Source of the DNA: Propionibacteriaceae bacterium ZF39
Lineage (GTDB): Bacteria; Actinomycetota; Actinomycetes; Propionibacteriales; Propionibacteriaceae
Length of the DNA: 64,000 nt
Reading direction: 5' to 3'
NCBI GenBank assembly: GCA_039565995.1
Contig: CP154795.1
Span: forward strand, 1,426,001 to 1,490,000
Below are positions 7,560-16,860 of this stretch, one piece after another. Position numbers and translations under genes: made by a program. The notes beneath the pieces are model-generated. The model made no database searches, was not told where the DNA came from, and worked only from the letters and a program-made list of their open reading frames with translations. How positions within the stretch are numbered: the stretch's first letter is position 1; the number at the start of each line of letters is the position of its first letter.

Positions 7560-8096
7560 ATGAACGCCCTTATTCTCGTCGGCAGCCTCCGCGGCGACTC
7601 CTACAATGCTCTGCTCGCCCGTGAGCTCGTCGGCCTGATGCCCGAGGGTGTCTCCGCCACCATCTACGACGGTCTCGCCGAGCTGCCCCACTACAACGAG
7701 GAGCTCGACGCCGACGCTGTGCCCGCCCCCGTTCTCGCCTTCCGCGGTGCCGTCGAGCAGTCCGATGCCGTGATCGTCGTGACCCCGGAATACAACGGTG
7801 CGGTCAGCTCCGCGATCAAGAACGCGATCGACTGGGGCTCGCGCCCCTATGGCGAAGCTGCCCTGAGTGGCAAGCCCGCGCTGGTCTTCTCCGCGACCGG
7901 TTCGCCGCGCGGTGGCGAGTGGGCGCGCGAGAACGCCGTGCGCGCGCTGACCGTGGCCGGCGCCGACGTCATCCCCGAGACTGTGGGTGTGCCCAGCGCC
8001 TATGAGGTGTTCACCGACGGCAAGCTCACCGAGGAGAGCATCAAGGCGCGCGTGACCGCCGCCCTGGAGCAGCTCGCCGTGAGTGTCAACGCCTGA
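7560..8096 (+). CDS. NADPH-dependent FMN reductase (flavodoxin-like fold)
   Basis: Predicted NAD(P)H:flavin or quinone/azo-compound reductase of 178 aa. The N-terminus IVGSLRGDSYNALLA-type segment (LILVGSLRGDSYN) binds the FMN phosphate, and TPEYNGAVSSAIKNAIDW is the signature of the FMN_red family, followed by SATGSPRGG. ATG 7560 has GAAGGAA upstream; a longer frame from 7524 is less likely. It is divergent from a MarR repressor with twin operators, and a strong terminator follows, so it is a single-gene unit probably induced by a toxic redox compound. Confidence 0.88.
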   Translation: MNALILVGSLRGDSYNALLARELVGLMPEGVSATIYDGLAELPHYNEELDADAVPAPVLAFRGAVEQSDAVIVVTPEYNGAVSSAIKNAIDWGSRPYGEAALSGKPALVFSATGSPRGGEWARENAVRALTVAGADVIPETVGVPSAYEVFTDGKLTEESIKARVTAALEQLAVSVNA

Positions 8097-8115
8097 TCGC
8101 TGCACAGCTTGCACG

Positions 8116-8148
8116 AGTGCCCGTCCCTGTCAGGGGCGGGCACTTTTC
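8116..8148 (+). terminator. Rho-independent terminator after the FMN reductase
   Basis: AGTGCCCGTCCCT (8116-8128) pairs with AGGGGCGGGCACT (8132-8144), with one G-U pair, and is followed by TTTTC. Confidence 0.85.
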
Positions 8149-8161
8149 ATTCCCGGGGAGG

Positions 8162-8995
8162 TCAGCTCGGTGGGCCGAAGCGCGTCAACGTAGCCAGTTC
8201 CTCGGTCATCTGCCGGGACCGCTCGACCGACGCCGGGGTTCCGAGCTCGGCCCGGAGCTCCGGGTGGCTGCGATAGGCCTCGAGCAGGCCGAGCACCACA
8301 CACGGATGCTGGACGCGGTTGTCGACGCGCACCAGCCTCGGCTGAAGCCCGTCCGGAAAGACGTCGAGAAGCAGGACCGCATTCTGGGGCAATCGCGAGG
8401 CGCGATTCTCCCGGGCCGTCGCGTCGATGCGCTCGATATCGCCCCAGGCCAGTTCGGGGGAGTCCGCTGTGAGCCGGAGCCCCGTCGAGGTGAGGATGAT
8501 GGCATCAGATCGCACACTGCGGAGGACCATCCACCAGGCGAGGGCCGTCATGCCCAGCAGCAACATGACGACCAACACATGCTGAACAATCCGTCCCGGT
8601 GTCTTCGGCAGAGGGCCGTACGCCCAGGCGGCGGTCTGCCACAGTTGCCAGGCGCACAGGGTCGTGAGGATGGCCAGGCCCGGCAGGATCATCCGCTGGC
8701 GAACGATCCAGTGCCGCTCTGAGAGCACGGTCGCCGGCTGGGGATGGTTCCGAACAGTGACCGGCCCCTTGGTGGGGCGAGAGGGTTTTACGGCGATCGC
8801 GAAGCCGGCGAACAGGAGGCCCATCGCCAGCAGGGGCAGTGTCGTCCCCAGGGCAACCCTCAGTGACACGAGAGCCGTGGTCAGAAACAGGACCGCGAAC
8901 AGGCCGAGCATGCCGGCGAGGAGCCAACCCACCTGTCCGCCGGCGTGGATGTGTCCTTTCCACGGCGGCGGATAGAGCGGGGGAGTGCGTGTCAT
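8162..8995 (-). CDS. Membrane protein of unknown function (four TM segments)
   Basis: I do not recognise a named family. The 277-aa protein has two N-terminal hydrophobic segments (about residues 23-45 and 50-68), a polar stretch, two more hydrophobic segments (about 103-125 and 137-160), and then a cytoplasmic-looking C-terminal domain of about 110 residues. That domain has a PH-like run (IILTSTGLRLTADSPELAWGDIERIDA) resembling bacterial PH/YdbT-type domains. The ATG at 8995 is followed by the proline-rich MTRTPPLYPPP. It is codirectional with the downstream-lying alcohol dehydrogenase gene, with a perfect palindrome between them. Confidence 0.7.
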   Translation of the reverse strand: MTRTPPLYPPPWKGHIHAGGQVGWLLAGMLGLFAVLFLTTALVSLRVALGTTLPLLAMGLLFAGFAIAVKPSRPTKGPVTVRNHPQPATVLSERHWIVRQRMILPGLAILTTLCAWQLWQTAAWAYGPLPKTPGRIVQHVLVVMLLLGMTALAWWMVLRSVRSDAIILTSTGLRLTADSPELAWGDIERIDATARENRASRLPQNAVLLLDVFPDGLQPRLVRVDNRVQHPCVVLGLLEAYRSHPELRAELGTPASVERSRQMTEELATLTRFGPPS

Positions 8996-9004
8996 GGCGA
9001 CCGG

Positions 9005-9027
9005 GTCCTTCCTGCGGCAGGAAGGAC
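9005..9027. promoter_or_regulatory. Perfect 11-1-11 palindrome between two minus-strand genes
   Basis: GTCCTTCCTGC-G-GCAGGAAGGAC lies 9 bp upstream of the membrane-protein start and 19 bp beyond the alcohol dehydrogenase stop. On the minus strand TAGAGT lies directly before it, so it may overlap a transcription start as an operator. It could equally act as a terminator of the dehydrogenase transcript; there is no U-tract. Confidence 0.5.
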
Positions 9028-9046
9028 TCTAGTCAGCCGCGGTGCT

Positions 9047-10066
9047 TCAGGGCTCGAGCAGCACCTTGATGGCGCGGCGCTCGTCCATGGCTGCGTACCC
9101 CTCGGCCACCTGATCGAGCGGCAGAGTCATGTCGAACACCTTGCCCGGGTTGATCTTCCCGGTCAGGACGAGGTCCATCAGAAGGGGAAGATAGGCGCGC
9201 ACCGGTGCCATGCCGCCACGCAGCCCGATGTTGCGACGGAAGAACGGATCGAGGGCCAGTTCGACCCCGACGGGTACGCCCACGTAGCCGATCGTCGCGC
9301 CCGGGCGGGCGCAGGCGCCGGCCTGCTGCAGCGCCTCGATGGTGCCGACGGCCTCAATGACGGCATCGGCGCCGACGCCATCGGTCAGCTCCAGCACTCT
9401 CGCGGCGCCCTCGGCGCCCCGCTCCTCGATGACGTCGGTGGCACCGAACTCGCGGGCCAGGGCCTGACGGTCGGCATGGCGGCTCATCGCGATGATGCGA
9501 CTCGCGCCGAGCTGCCTCGCCGCGAGTACGCCACAGAGCCCCACTGCGCCATCGCCCACGACTGCCACCGTCGACCCTTCGCGTACGCCGGCGCTCACCG
9601 CCGCATGCCAGCCGGTGGCCATCACATCGGAACAGGCGAGCAGCGACGGGATGAGCTCGGGTGCAGGAGGTTCGGGGGTGGCAACGAGGGTGCCGTCGGC
9701 GTACGGGACGCGGACGGCCTCGGTCTGGCAGCCCATGGCGAACACTTCTTTGTGGGCGCAGGAGGAGTGCATCCCGGCGAGGCAGTGCGCGCATTCGCCG
9801 CAGGAGGTGTTGAACGGGGAGACGACGAAGTCGCCGACCTTCACCGTCGTGACCTCATCGCCGACCTCGGTCACGACGCCGCAGAACTCATGGCCGGTCA
9901 GTTGGGGTTGGGCGATCTGCCGGATGCCGCGGTAATTCCACAGGTCCGAGCCGCACACGCACGTGGCGGTGATCGTTACTACGGCGTCCCCGGGATTCTG
10001 AACCGTCGGGAAATCGACCTCGGTGATGGAAATCTCGTGGGGAGCTGTGAGCAACGTTGCACGCAT
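9047..10066 (-). CDS. Zinc-dependent alcohol dehydrogenase family protein
   Basis: Medium-chain dehydrogenase/reductase of 339 aa, probably NAD(P)-dependent. The catalytic zinc ligands are seen in CVCGSDLWNYRG and GHEFCG. The structural zinc site is GECAHCLAGMHSSCAH with four Cys. A Rossmann motif of the GxGxxG type (VVGDGAVGLCGV) is followed by the cofactor-selecting ISMSRHADRQALA segment. Start ATG 10066 or the in-frame GTG 10072 are both possible and neither has a clear ribosome site. The substrate is unknown; the sequence is of the threonine/sorbitol/formaldehyde dehydrogenase-like branch. Confidence 0.85.
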   Translation of the reverse strand: MRATLLTAPHEISITEVDFPTVQNPGDAVVTITATCVCGSDLWNYRGIRQIAQPQLTGHEFCGVVTEVGDEVTTVKVGDFVVSPFNTSCGECAHCLAGMHSSCAHKEVFAMGCQTEAVRVPYADGTLVATPEPPAPELIPSLLACSDVMATGWHAAVSAGVREGSTVAVVGDGAVGLCGVLAARQLGASRIIAMSRHADRQALAREFGATDVIEERGAEGAARVLELTDGVGADAVIEAVGTIEALQQAGACARPGATIGYVGVPVGVELALDPFFRRNIGLRGGMAPVRAYLPLLMDLVLTGKINPGKVFDMTLPLDQVAEGYAAMDERRAIKVLLEP

Positions 10067-10150
10067 GTCCACAGCATGCCATGCCGGCCGGCACGCCGGA
10101 TCCGGCCGATGGCTTCGTGCCGGTCCGCGTGCCGACCGCAGGCTTGGCCG

Positions 10151-10615
10151 TCAGATGGTGGCCATGGCCGAGGACCAGCCGGCCGGGAGGTCGCTGTCGA
10201 GCCCGACGGCAACCTGGTCCGAGACGTCGGCCTGGAGAATCCGATCGCCTGTCACATAGAGGATGGTCTCCTCCTTGGCGTTGTGCTGGTCGAGCACGAT
10301 GACGAGTTCTTCCCATTCGGCGAGCGCCGCAGGAAGGTCGGCCGCTTCCCCGGCGAGATGCTCAAGTGCTTCCAGGTGGCTCCAGATGAGACCGTGCTCT
10401 TTCAGCATGACCATGATCGGACCCATGAGCCCCGCTTCGCGCAGGGGCGGGAAATAGATCTCTTCCTCGACCCAGATATGCAGTCGAAGCCGGCGAATCG
10501 CCTCGATGAGGGAGCCCGTTTCCCAGCGCCCCGCCCGGGCCGCGGCCGCGAAACGGGCGAAGCCTTCGTCGATCACCCGATGATCGTGCTTCAGTTGCTC
10601 GCCGGAGGGAGTCAT
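10151..10615 (-). CDS. Hemerythrin HHE cation-binding domain protein
   Basis: Predicted di-iron, four-helix protein of 154 aa. Ligand-type residues appear in order: HDH near the N-terminus, HIWVEEEIYFPPL, KEHGLIWSHLEALEHL, and the C-terminal LDQHNAKEETILY. Such proteins bind oxygen or NO, or protect iron centres. Its ATG overlaps the stop of the preceding DUF2249 gene when that frame is repaired (TGATG), so the two are translationally coupled. This pairing is common in nitric-oxide or microaerobic response loci. Confidence 0.88.
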   Translation of the reverse strand: MTPSGEQLKHDHRVIDEGFARFAAAARAGRWETGSLIEAIRRLRLHIWVEEEIYFPPLREAGLMGPIMVMLKEHGLIWSHLEALEHLAGEAADLPAALAEWEELVIVLDQHNAKEETILYVTGDRILQADVSDQVAVGLDSDLPAGWSSAMATI

Positions 10616-10898
10616 CAGGTCGTCCGCTGGAAGGCGATGCGCCAGTCCTCCGGGTCCTCCTTCAGATAGGACACCGCATAGACGCGGGCGCCCGATCCTC
10701 GATCTGGTTGAGCAGCGGGACAGGGTTGTGGGGCGCGATGAGGATCATCGTGCCGCCCACGGGCAGTTGGGACAGGGCGCCGAAGATGGCGCCGTGGCGG
10801 ATGGCGTGCGGGATCACGCGGGCATCGAGCTCGGGGACATTGTGATCGTGTCCGCAGTCGCAGCCGTGGGTCTTCCCGGTGATGGGCAGCTGTTGCAT
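10615..10898 (-). pseudogene. DUF2249 domain protein with a -1 frameshift
   Basis: The first about 69 residues (MQQLPITGKTHGCDCGHDHN...PVPLLNQIEDR) form a DUF2249 domain start with a Cys/His-rich leader. The open frame then ends early at 10662. In the -1 frame the expected end follows immediately (RVYAVSYLKEDPEDWRIAFQRTT) and stops in TGATG, overlapping the hemerythrin start. One missing G in the short G run around 10688-10697 would restore a protein of about 93 aa of normal length. Because the second half is so well preserved, I favour a sequencing/assembly indel over true decay; programmed frameshifting is less likely. Confidence 0.75.
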
Positions 10899-10907
10899 GG
10901 GGCTATT

Positions 10908-10935
10908 TAAACACGGAAAACCCGATATTAATAGG
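10908..10935 (-). promoter_or_regulatory. AT-rich promoter/operator upstream of the DUF2249-hemerythrin pair
   Basis: A strongly AT-rich island in GC-rich surroundings reads, on the minus strand, ATTAATATCGGG then TTTTCCGTG then TTTAAAT, ending about 6 nt before the ATG. The two ends are roughly dyad-related (7 of 12 positions). It is a plausible promoter for a nearly leaderless message and a site for an NO/redox regulator of the Rrf2 or Crp/Fnr type. Confidence 0.4.
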
Positions 10936-10966
10936 GAGCCCGGATAGGAGTCGCCGGGAACGCAGA

Positions 10967-10998
10967 ACGGCCCAGCCGCAATGCTGCAGCTGGGCCGT
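10967..10998 (-). terminator. Hairpin terminator after valS
   Basis: ACGGCCCAGC (10967-10976) pairs with GCTGGGCCGT (10989-10998), a perfect 10-bp stem just beyond the valS stop. It lacks a clear U-tract. Confidence 0.65.
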
Positions 10999-11008
10999 CC
11001 CTCGAGAA

Positions 11009-13621
11009 TCAGGCGCCGGCGGAGACGAGTTCGACGTCGACCGTCAGGGGTCCCTCACCCTCGGTCCAGTCGACCGAACCGACGAGCCGGCCGACGGCGC
11101 GCAGGTCACCCTCGATCGAGCGCAGGCGCTCCAGCGAGAGCGCATCGCCGCGGAAGACGGCCTTGCTGGCCTCGGTCTTCATCGACACCTTGGCGTTGGA
11201 CTTCGCACCGCGGATCGCGATGAGAGCAGCGGCCAGATCGTCGAGGAGAGCGCGCTCGCCGACCTCCCCGAGCTCGTCGATGGTCGGCCAGGCCGCGTTG
11301 TGCACGGAGCCGGTCCGCCACCAGGACCAGACCTCTTCGGTCACGAAGGGCATGAAGGGGGCGAAGAGCCGCAGCTGGACGTCGAGGGCGGTAGCCAGGG
11401 TCGCTCGGGCCGAGGCAGCGGCCTCCTCGCCGGCGGCACCGTAGGCGCGCTCCTTGACCAACTCCAGGTAGTCGTCGCAGAACGACCAGAAGAAGGTCTC
11501 GGTGGCTTCGAGGGCGGCCGAGTAGTCAAAGGACTCGAAAGCCCGCGTTGCCGCGATGACCACATCCTTCAGCCCGGCCAACAGCGCGCGGTCGGCCGGA
11601 TTGGTGACCTCCCCGCGCGTCTCGTCCGACATGCCCAGGACGAACTTGGAGGCGTTGAGGATCTTCGTCGCGAGGCGGCGACCCACCTTCATCTGGCTCT
11701 CGTCGAACGGCGAGTCCATGCCGGGCCGGGCCATCGCGGCCCGCCAGCGCACGGCGTCGGCGCCGAACTTGTCGAGGATCTCGGTCGGGACGACGACGTT
11801 GCCCTTCGACTTCGACATCTTCTTGCGGTCGGGGTCGACCACGAAGCCGGAAATCGTGGTGCGCCGCCACGGCACGGTGTCGAACTCGAAATGGGAGCGA
11901 ACCACGCGCGAGAACAGCCACGTGCGGATGATGTCGTGGGCCTGCGGCGCGATATCCATCGGGAACGTGCTCGCGAACAGCTCCGGATCGGACTCCCAGC
12001 CGCACGCGATCTGGGGCGTCAGCGACGAGGTCGCCCACGTGTCCATGATGTCGGGATCGCCCGTGAAACCGCCCGGCTGATCGCGCTGGGACTCGGCGTA
12101 CCCCTCGGGGACGTCCGTCGACGGATCGATCGGCAACGCCGACTCGGCCGGCAGCAGCGGGTTCGCATAGTCGGGTTCACCCTCGGCATCCAGCGAATAC
12201 CACACCGGGAAGGGCACCCCGAAGAACCGCTGACGGGAGATCAGCCAGTCGCCGTTGAGACCGGACACCCAGTTGTCATAGCGATGACGCATGTGTTCGG
12301 GGACCCACTGGATCTCGCCACCGCGCATCAGCAGGTCCTGCTTCAGCGCCTCGTCGCGGCCGCCGTTCCGGATATACCACTGCCGGGTGGAGATGATCTC
12401 GAGCGGCTTGTCGCCCTTTTCATAGAAGTTGGCCTTGCGCTGGGTCGTGGTCGGTTCGCCGGCCAGGTCACCCGAGTCCCGCAGCAGCTGAACCATCGCC
12501 TCGCGGGCGGAGAAGGTCGTCTTGCCGGCCAACTCGGCGTACGCCGCCTCGTTCGGAATCCACTCCGGAGTCTCACGGTGGATCCGACCGTCGCGCCCCA
12601 CGATCGTGCGGGTCGGCAGCTGGAGCTCGCGCCACCACTGGACGTCGGTGAGGTCACCGAAGGTGCAGCACATCGCGATGCCGGCGCCCTTGTCGATCTC
12701 GGCGGCGGGGTGGGCCAGGACCGGCAGTTCGACGCCGAAGACCGGCGACGTCACCGTCGTGCCGAACAACTGCTGATAGCGCTCGTCATCGGGGTGGGCG
12801 ATCAGCGCGCAGCAGGCGGCCAGCAGCTCGGGGCGGGTGGTCTCGATATAGACCTTGCCGTCGGCGAACAGCTCCCCGTCCTGCGGCTGGGTCAGGGCGA
12901 AGCCGACCTTGTGATAGGCGCCCGGATAGTCACGGGCCTCGAGCTCCGCCTGTGCGACGGCGGTCTGGAAGGTGACGTCCCACATGGTCGGCGCCTCCGA
13001 GAGGTACGCCTCACCGCGCGCGTGGTTGCGCAGGAACGCGAGCTGCGAGATGCGCAGCGTCTCGTCGGAGATCGTCGTGTAGAGGTGATCCCAGTCGACC
13101 GACAGGCCGACGCGACGCCACAGGTTCTCGAAGACCTGCTCGTCGACCTGGGTCAGCTCGTGACAGAGCTCCACGAAGTTGGGACGGCTGATCGACACCT
13201 GGCGCTTGGGGTCGGGCTTGGCTGGCGGCGTGAAGTCGGGGTCATAGGCGACATGCGGGTCACACCGGACGCCGTAATAGTTCTGCACCCGTCGCTCGGT
13301 CGGCAGGCCGTTGTCGTCCCACCCGAGCGGATAGAAAACCCGCTTGCCCGTCATCCGCTGATAGCGGGCGATCAGGTCGGTGTGGGTATAGGAGAAGACG
13401 TGGCCGACATGCAGCGAACCCGAGACGGTCGGCGGGGGCGTATCGATCGCAAAGACCTTGGCCCGCGCCGCGGCGACCGACTCGGGGTCGTTGATGTCGA
13501 CGTCGGGCCGGACGAACTCATAGGTCTTGTCCTCAGCCCATACCGCCGCCCACTTCTCCTCCAGGCCTTCGAGTGCAGGCTTGTCGGGGACGCGGGCGGC
13601 GGGCTGGGAGTGCTCAGTCAT
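11009..13621 (-). CDS. valS: Valyl-tRNA synthetase (archaeal-like type)
   Basis: Class I aminoacyl-tRNA synthetase that charges tRNA-Val and edits threonine; cytoplasmic. The 870-aa protein has the HIGH-type motif HVGH at residues 71-74 and the KMSKS loop in [13 protein letters not shown]. The CP1 editing region and a C-terminal anticodon-binding domain follow the order of ValS. Sequence features such as [22 protein letters not shown] and the [12 protein letters not shown] segment match the archaeal-like ValS found in some actinobacteria. ATG 13621 gives the usual N-terminus; an in-frame extension to 13684 is not needed. In many actinobacteria valS and folC are neighbours on one strand; here two thiol genes lie between and folC is inverted. 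Confidence 0.94.
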   Translation of the reverse strand: MTEHSQPAARVPDKPALEGLEEKWAAVWAEDKTYEFVRPDVDINDPESVAAARAKVFAIDTPPPTVSGSLHVGHVFSYTHTDLIARYQRMTGKRVFYPLGWDDNGLPTERRVQNYYGVRCDPHVAYDPDFTPPAKPDPKRQVSISRPNFVELCHELTQVDEQVFENLWRRVGLSVDWDHLYTTISDETLRISQLAFLRNHARGEAYLSEAPTMWDVTFQTAVAQAELEARDYPGAYHKVGFALTQPQDGELFADGKVYIETTRPELLAACCALIAHPDDERYQQLFGTTVTSPVFGVELPVLAHPAAEIDKGAGIAMCCTFGDLTDVQWWRELQLPTRTIVGRDGRIHRETPEWIPNEAAYAELAGKTTFSAREAMVQLLRDSGDLAGEPTTTQRKANFYEKGDKPLEIISTRQWYIRNGGRDEALKQDLLMRGGEIQWVPEHMRHRYDNWVSGLNGDWLISRQRFFGVPFPVWYSLDAEGEPDYANPLLPAESALPIDPSTDVPEGYAESQRDQPGGFTGDPDIMDTWATSSLTPQIACGWESDPELFASTFPMDIAPQAHDIIRTWLFSRVVRSHFEFDTVPWRRTTISGFVVDPDRKKMSKSKGNVVVPTEILDKFGADAVRWRAAMARPGMDSPFDESQMKVGRRLATKILNASKFVLGMSDETRGEVTNPADRALLAGLKDVVIAATRAFESFDYSAALEATETFFWSFCDDYLELVKERAYGAAGEEAAASARATLATALDVQLRLFAPFMPFVTEEVWSWWRTGSVHNAAWPTIDELGEVGERALLDDLAAALIAIRGAKSNAKVSMKTEASKAVFRGDALSLERLRSIEGDLRAVGRLVGSVDWTEGEGPLTVDVELVSAGA

Positions 13622-13676
13622 GCGGTGAATCCTAAACGGCAGCCGCGACAGTTTTTCGCCGCGCCGCCGCTCGGAC

Positions 13677-14441
13677 TCAGGCAAGCTTCATGATCTCCGT
13701 GCGCAGCGACTCGGGGGTGGTGAGCAGGTTCATGTCGAGGGTCTTGCCGTTGACCTGGATGCTCGGAGTTCCCGTGACGCCGGCGCGCCCGGCCTCGTCG
13801 TCGACGTTGTTGACGAAGGAGCTGTAGCGCTTGTTCGCATAGCACGAGTTGAACTGGTCGAGGGCGTCCCCGGTTATCCCGGCCTGGGCAGTGAAGTCCT
13901 TGGTCAGGTTGTCATCGGTGTAGCCATTGCCCTCCTGGGCAGGCTGATGGGCGAAGATCGCGTTGTGGTATTCGGGGTAGTGCCCCGCGACGTCGGCGCA
14001 GATCGCCGCATTGGCCGCGCGCGTCGACGAGTCGTTGCGCAGGTTGGTGTCCAGGAACGTCATGGTGCGGTATTCGAGCTGGATGTCGCCGCTCTTGGCG
14101 AGACCCTCGAGGTTCGGGCCGAAATTGCGCTCGAAGTTGGCGCAGGCGGGGCACTGATAGTCGAGGAAGAGAGACACGACGGGCGCGCCCTGCTTGGCGT
14201 TGCCCGACCACACCTTCATGCCGCTCTGATCGGCGTTGGCGCTCGGCGGTGCCGAAGCGGCCTTCGCGTCGTTGAAGCGGTTGACGAGCAGGAAGATCCC
14301 GGCGACCAGGGCGATCGTGACGACAGCAGCCACGGCGATGATCGCGATGCGCTGGTTCTTCTGCTTCTTGGCCTGCGCGATCTGGGCCGCCCGCATCTGG
14401 GCGCGGCGGCTGTCGGTCTTGGCGGGCTTGTGCTTGCTCAT
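13677..14441 (-). CDS. Membrane-anchored DsbA/thioredoxin-fold protein
   Basis: Predicted periplasmic-side thiol oxidoreductase of 254 aa. A basic cytoplasmic N-terminus (about 30 residues) is followed by one TM segment (about 33-54) and then a thioredoxin fold with the CPAC active site in [14 protein letters not shown] and the cis-Pro loop [12 protein letters not shown]. This is the pattern of actinobacterial DsbA/Com1-like proteins that make disulfides in exported proteins. Its ATG overlaps the stop of the MauE-like gene by 4 bp, so both are one operon, and MauE-like proteins are plausible electron partners. Confidence 0.88.
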   Translation of the reverse strand: MSKHKPAKTDSRRAQMRAAQIAQAKKQKNQRIAIIAVAAVVTIALVAGIFLLVNRFNDAKAASAPPSANADQSGMKVWSGNAKQGAPVVSLFLDYQCPACANFERNFGPNLEGLAKSGDIQLEYRTMTFLDTNLRNDSSTRAANAAICADVAGHYPEYHNAIFAHQPAQEGNGYTDDNLTKDFTAQAGITGDALDQFNSCYANKRYSSFVNNVDDEAGRAGVTGTPSIQVNGKTLDMNLLTTPESLRTEIMKLA

Positions 14442-15013
14442 CGGATGGATTCCTCTTTCGGGGCTTCTTCGTCGACGAACTCGTCGTCGTCAAGGTCGAG
14501 ATAATCGTCGGTGCCGAACAGCTTGCGGTCGAGGCTGAACGGGCTCCGCGGGCGGAAAACGAGCCAGGCGGCCAGGAGCATCAGCCCGAAATCGCGGGCG
14601 ATGTCCCAGGGATATTTGGCCTGCGCCTCCTCGAGCGCGATCTCACCGCCACCACCGAAGCAACCGCAGTCGATGGCGAGCCCGCGGGCCCAGGCCTGCG
14701 CAATGCCGATCACGAAGGCCAACATGATCAAACCACTCAGCACGGCCACCGGACGGATGAACAGGCCCAGGATGAGGAGGATGCCGAGGATGACTTCCAC
14801 GATAGGAAGGAGATAGCCGACCACGACCGCCAGGTCATAGGGAAGGATCTGATAGCCCCGAACGGCCAGGACCGATTCCTCGAGATAGGGGAGCTTCAGG
14901 CCCCCTGCCACGAGCCACACGACGCCGAGGATGAGCCGGGCGGCGAGTCCGATCCAGTCGGCCACCGTATATGTGGAGAGACGGTCGCGGACCGACAGGG
15001 CAGTGCTGGTCAT
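14438..15013 (-). CDS. DoxX/MauE-family membrane protein
   Basis: Integral membrane protein of 191 aa with four hydrophobic segments, of the MauE/methylamine-utilisation type. A CGCFGGGG motif after the third segment provides a Cys pair, as in MauE proteins linked to disulfide chemistry. The acidic C-terminal tail (DDYLDLDDDEFVDEEAP) is low complexity. It overlaps the DsbA-like gene (ATGA), and its start is only 26 bp from the folC start on the opposite strand, so the two promoters must overlap. A role in moving electrons to or from the CPAC protein is inferred. Confidence 0.82.
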   Translation of the reverse strand: MTSTALSVRDRLSTYTVADWIGLAARLILGVVWLVAGGLKLPYLEESVLAVRGYQILPYDLAVVVGYLLPIVEVILGILLILGLFIRPVAVLSGLIMLAFVIGIAQAWARGLAIDCGCFGGGGEIALEEAQAKYPWDIARDFGLMLLAAWLVFRPRSPFSLDRKLFGTDDYLDLDDDEFVDEEAPKEESIR

Positions 15014-15023
15014 GGCAACAGCA

Positions 15024-15029
15024 TAGGAT
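15024..15029 (+). promoter_or_regulatory. Candidate -10 box of folC
   Basis: TAGGAT fits TANNNT and lies 10 nt before ATG 15040. Since it overlaps the alternative ATG 15028, it favours 15040 as the folC start. Confidence 0.35.
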
Positions 15030-15039
15030 GCCGATTGAA

Positions 15040-16461
15040 ATGCAAACTAATCATGAGAAGGTTGTCGCCGAACTCACGTCGCGATGGCCCGAAAACCGTG
15101 TCGCCCCCTCCCTCGACCGGATCAGAGCCGTGCTGGAGCTCCTCGGCGATCCGCAGCGGACCTGCCCGGTCATCCAGATCACCGGCACCAACGGCAAGGG
15201 CTCGACCGCGATCATGATCGAGTCGCTCCTCCGGGCCGCCGGGCTGCGCACGGGGCGCTATTCCTCCCCGCATCTGGTGGATGTCACCGAGCGGATCGCC
15301 ATCGACGGTCAACCCATCAGCCGCGAGCGCTTCGGTGAGGTCTGGGCCGACGTGAAGCCCTATGTCGAGATCGTCGACGAGCAGCTCCTCGACGGCGTGC
15401 GGATGACGTTCTTCGAGGTGCTGACCGCGATGGCGTACGCGGCCTTCGCCGACGCCCCCGTCGATGTCGCCATCGTCGAGGTCGGCCTCGGCGGCACGTG
15501 GGATGCCACCAATGTGGCCGACGCCCAGGTGGCCGTCGTCATGCCGATCGACCTCGACCACACCCACCTGCTCGGCACCACGCTGACCGAGATCGCGACC
15601 GAGAAAGCCGGCATCATCAAGCCGGGGGCCCACGCGATTCTGGCCGGGCAGGACCTGGAGGCCGCGACCGTGCTGTTGCGCCACTGCGCCGATGTGGGTG
15701 CGCTGGTGCAGCGGGAGGGCGTCGACTTCGGCCTGTTGGACCGGAGCCTTGCGGTCGGCGGCCAGCTGATCCGCCTCAACGGCGCGGAGGGGCCGGTCGA
15801 GGATATTCATCTCCCGCTGCACGGTGTCCACATGGCGCGCAACGCCGGTGTCGCCCTCGCCGCGGTCGAGGCCTTCCTCGGCATGAAGGCGCTCCCCGCC
15901 GATCTGATCCGCGAGGGCCTCGGCGAGGTCTCCGCACCGGGCCGGCTCGAGGTCATCCGCCAGTCACCTCCGATCGTGCTCGAGGGGGCCCACAACCCGC
16001 ACGCCGCTGCGGCCGCAGCGGAGGCAGTGAGTGAGGCGTACGCCTTCGATCCGCTGATCGGTGTCCTCGCCATGATGCGCGACAAGGACGTCGAGGCCGT
16101 GTTGCGGGTCTGGGAGCCGCTGATGGCGGAGGTGATCTGCACGCGCGTGGAGTCGACCGATCGAGGCCTGCCCCCCGGTGAGCTGGCCGAGCAGGCGGCG
16201 GAGGTTTTCGGCCCCGATCGGGTACGCCGGGCCGACTCCCTGGCCGACGCCCTCGAACTGGCCACCACCCTGGCCGACACGGATGCGGGCCAGCCGGGCG
16301 TACTCGTCACGGGCTCGGTCATCGCCGCCGGTGAGGCGCGCGCCCTGCTGGCGGGCGACGATCTCGCGCGCGATGCCGATGAGATCGACTGGGATGCCGA
16401 GGATCACGGTGGCACCATCGATGAACTGGGCGCGGATCACGAGCACGCGGAGGACGACTGA
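15040..16461 (+). CDS. folC: Folylpolyglutamate synthase / dihydrofolate synthase
   Basis: Adds glutamate to dihydropteroate and to folates in the cytoplasm. The 473-aa protein has the Mur-ligase-type P-loop ITGTNGKGSTA (about residues 48-58), GRYSSPHLVDVTERI, the VEVGLGGTWDATN metal/ATP segment, HTHLLGTTLTEIATEKAGIIK and, in the C-terminal domain, EGAHNPHAAAAA. An acidic, His-rich tail follows. ATG 15040 is preferred over ATG 15028 because a -10-like box overlaps the latter. The stop overlaps the next start (TGATG). Together with DUF4233 and ndk this is a conserved actinobacterial order. Confidence 0.93.
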   Translation: MQTNHEKVVAELTSRWPENRVAPSLDRIRAVLELLGDPQRTCPVIQITGTNGKGSTAIMIESLLRAAGLRTGRYSSPHLVDVTERIAIDGQPISRERFGEVWADVKPYVEIVDEQLLDGVRMTFFEVLTAMAYAAFADAPVDVAIVEVGLGGTWDATNVADAQVAVVMPIDLDHTHLLGTTLTEIATEKAGIIKPGAHAILAGQDLEAATVLLRHCADVGALVQREGVDFGLLDRSLAVGGQLIRLNGAEGPVEDIHLPLHGVHMARNAGVALAAVEAFLGMKALPADLIREGLGEVSAPGRLEVIRQSPPIVLEGAHNPHAAAAAAEAVSEAYAFDPLIGVLAMMRDKDVEAVLRVWEPLMAEVICTRVESTDRGLPPGELAEQAAEVFGPDRVRRADSLADALELATTLADTDAGQPGVLVTGSVIAAGEARALLAGDDLARDADEIDWDAEDHGGTIDELGADHEHAEDD

Positions 16462-16808
16462 TGCTGACCGAGGGCAACCCCATGGGCAAGGTCATGATGG
16501 CCGTGCTCATCTTCGAGGCGATCACGATCGGTCTGTCCATCCCGGTGATGATCATGGTGTCGGGGGTGTCACCTCTCCTCGCCGGCCTGGCCGGTGGCGC
16601 GGCGGCCCTCCTGGCCGTGGCGGCTGCGGGCATGATGCGCCGGCCGACGGTCGGCTACCCGTTGGGCTGGGCGACCCAGGTGGCGGCGATCGCGCTCACC
16701 CTGCTCACGATCGGCATGCTCGTCATGGGCGTGATGTTCGCCTGCCTGTGGACGGTGTGTTTCGTCCTCGGCAAGCGTCTCGAGGCCCAGCAGGCCGCCT
16801 CACACTGA
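16461..16808 (+). CDS. DUF4233 small membrane protein
   Basis: A 115-aa protein with four hydrophobic segments that almost fill the chain. It is recognised by its position: actinobacteria typically encode a DUF4233 protein between folC and ndk. Its start codon overlaps the folC stop (TGATG), implying translational coupling. Function is unknown. The short charged C-terminus (GKRLEAQQAASH) probably faces the cytoplasm. Confidence 0.85.
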   Translation: MLTEGNPMGKVMMAVLIFEAITIGLSIPVMIMVSGVSPLLAGLAGGAAALLAVAAAGMMRRPTVGYPLGWATQVAAIALTLLTIGMLVMGVMFACLWTVCFVLGKRLEAQQAASH

Positions 16809-16848
16809 GATATTGGCCATACCTGCCAAGGAAAATCGAACAGCACAG

Positions 16849-16854
16849 TAGGGT
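16849..16854 (+). promoter_or_regulatory. -10 box of ndk (probably leaderless)
   Basis: TAGGGT ends 6 nt before the ndk ATG, so transcription likely begins at or next to the start codon. Confidence 0.5.
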
Positions 16855-16860
16855 GCGGCC

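Noticed and set aside
11300-13693. Plus-strand open frame (797 codons) opposite valS
   Set aside because: Antisense shadow of a clear valyl-tRNA synthetase.
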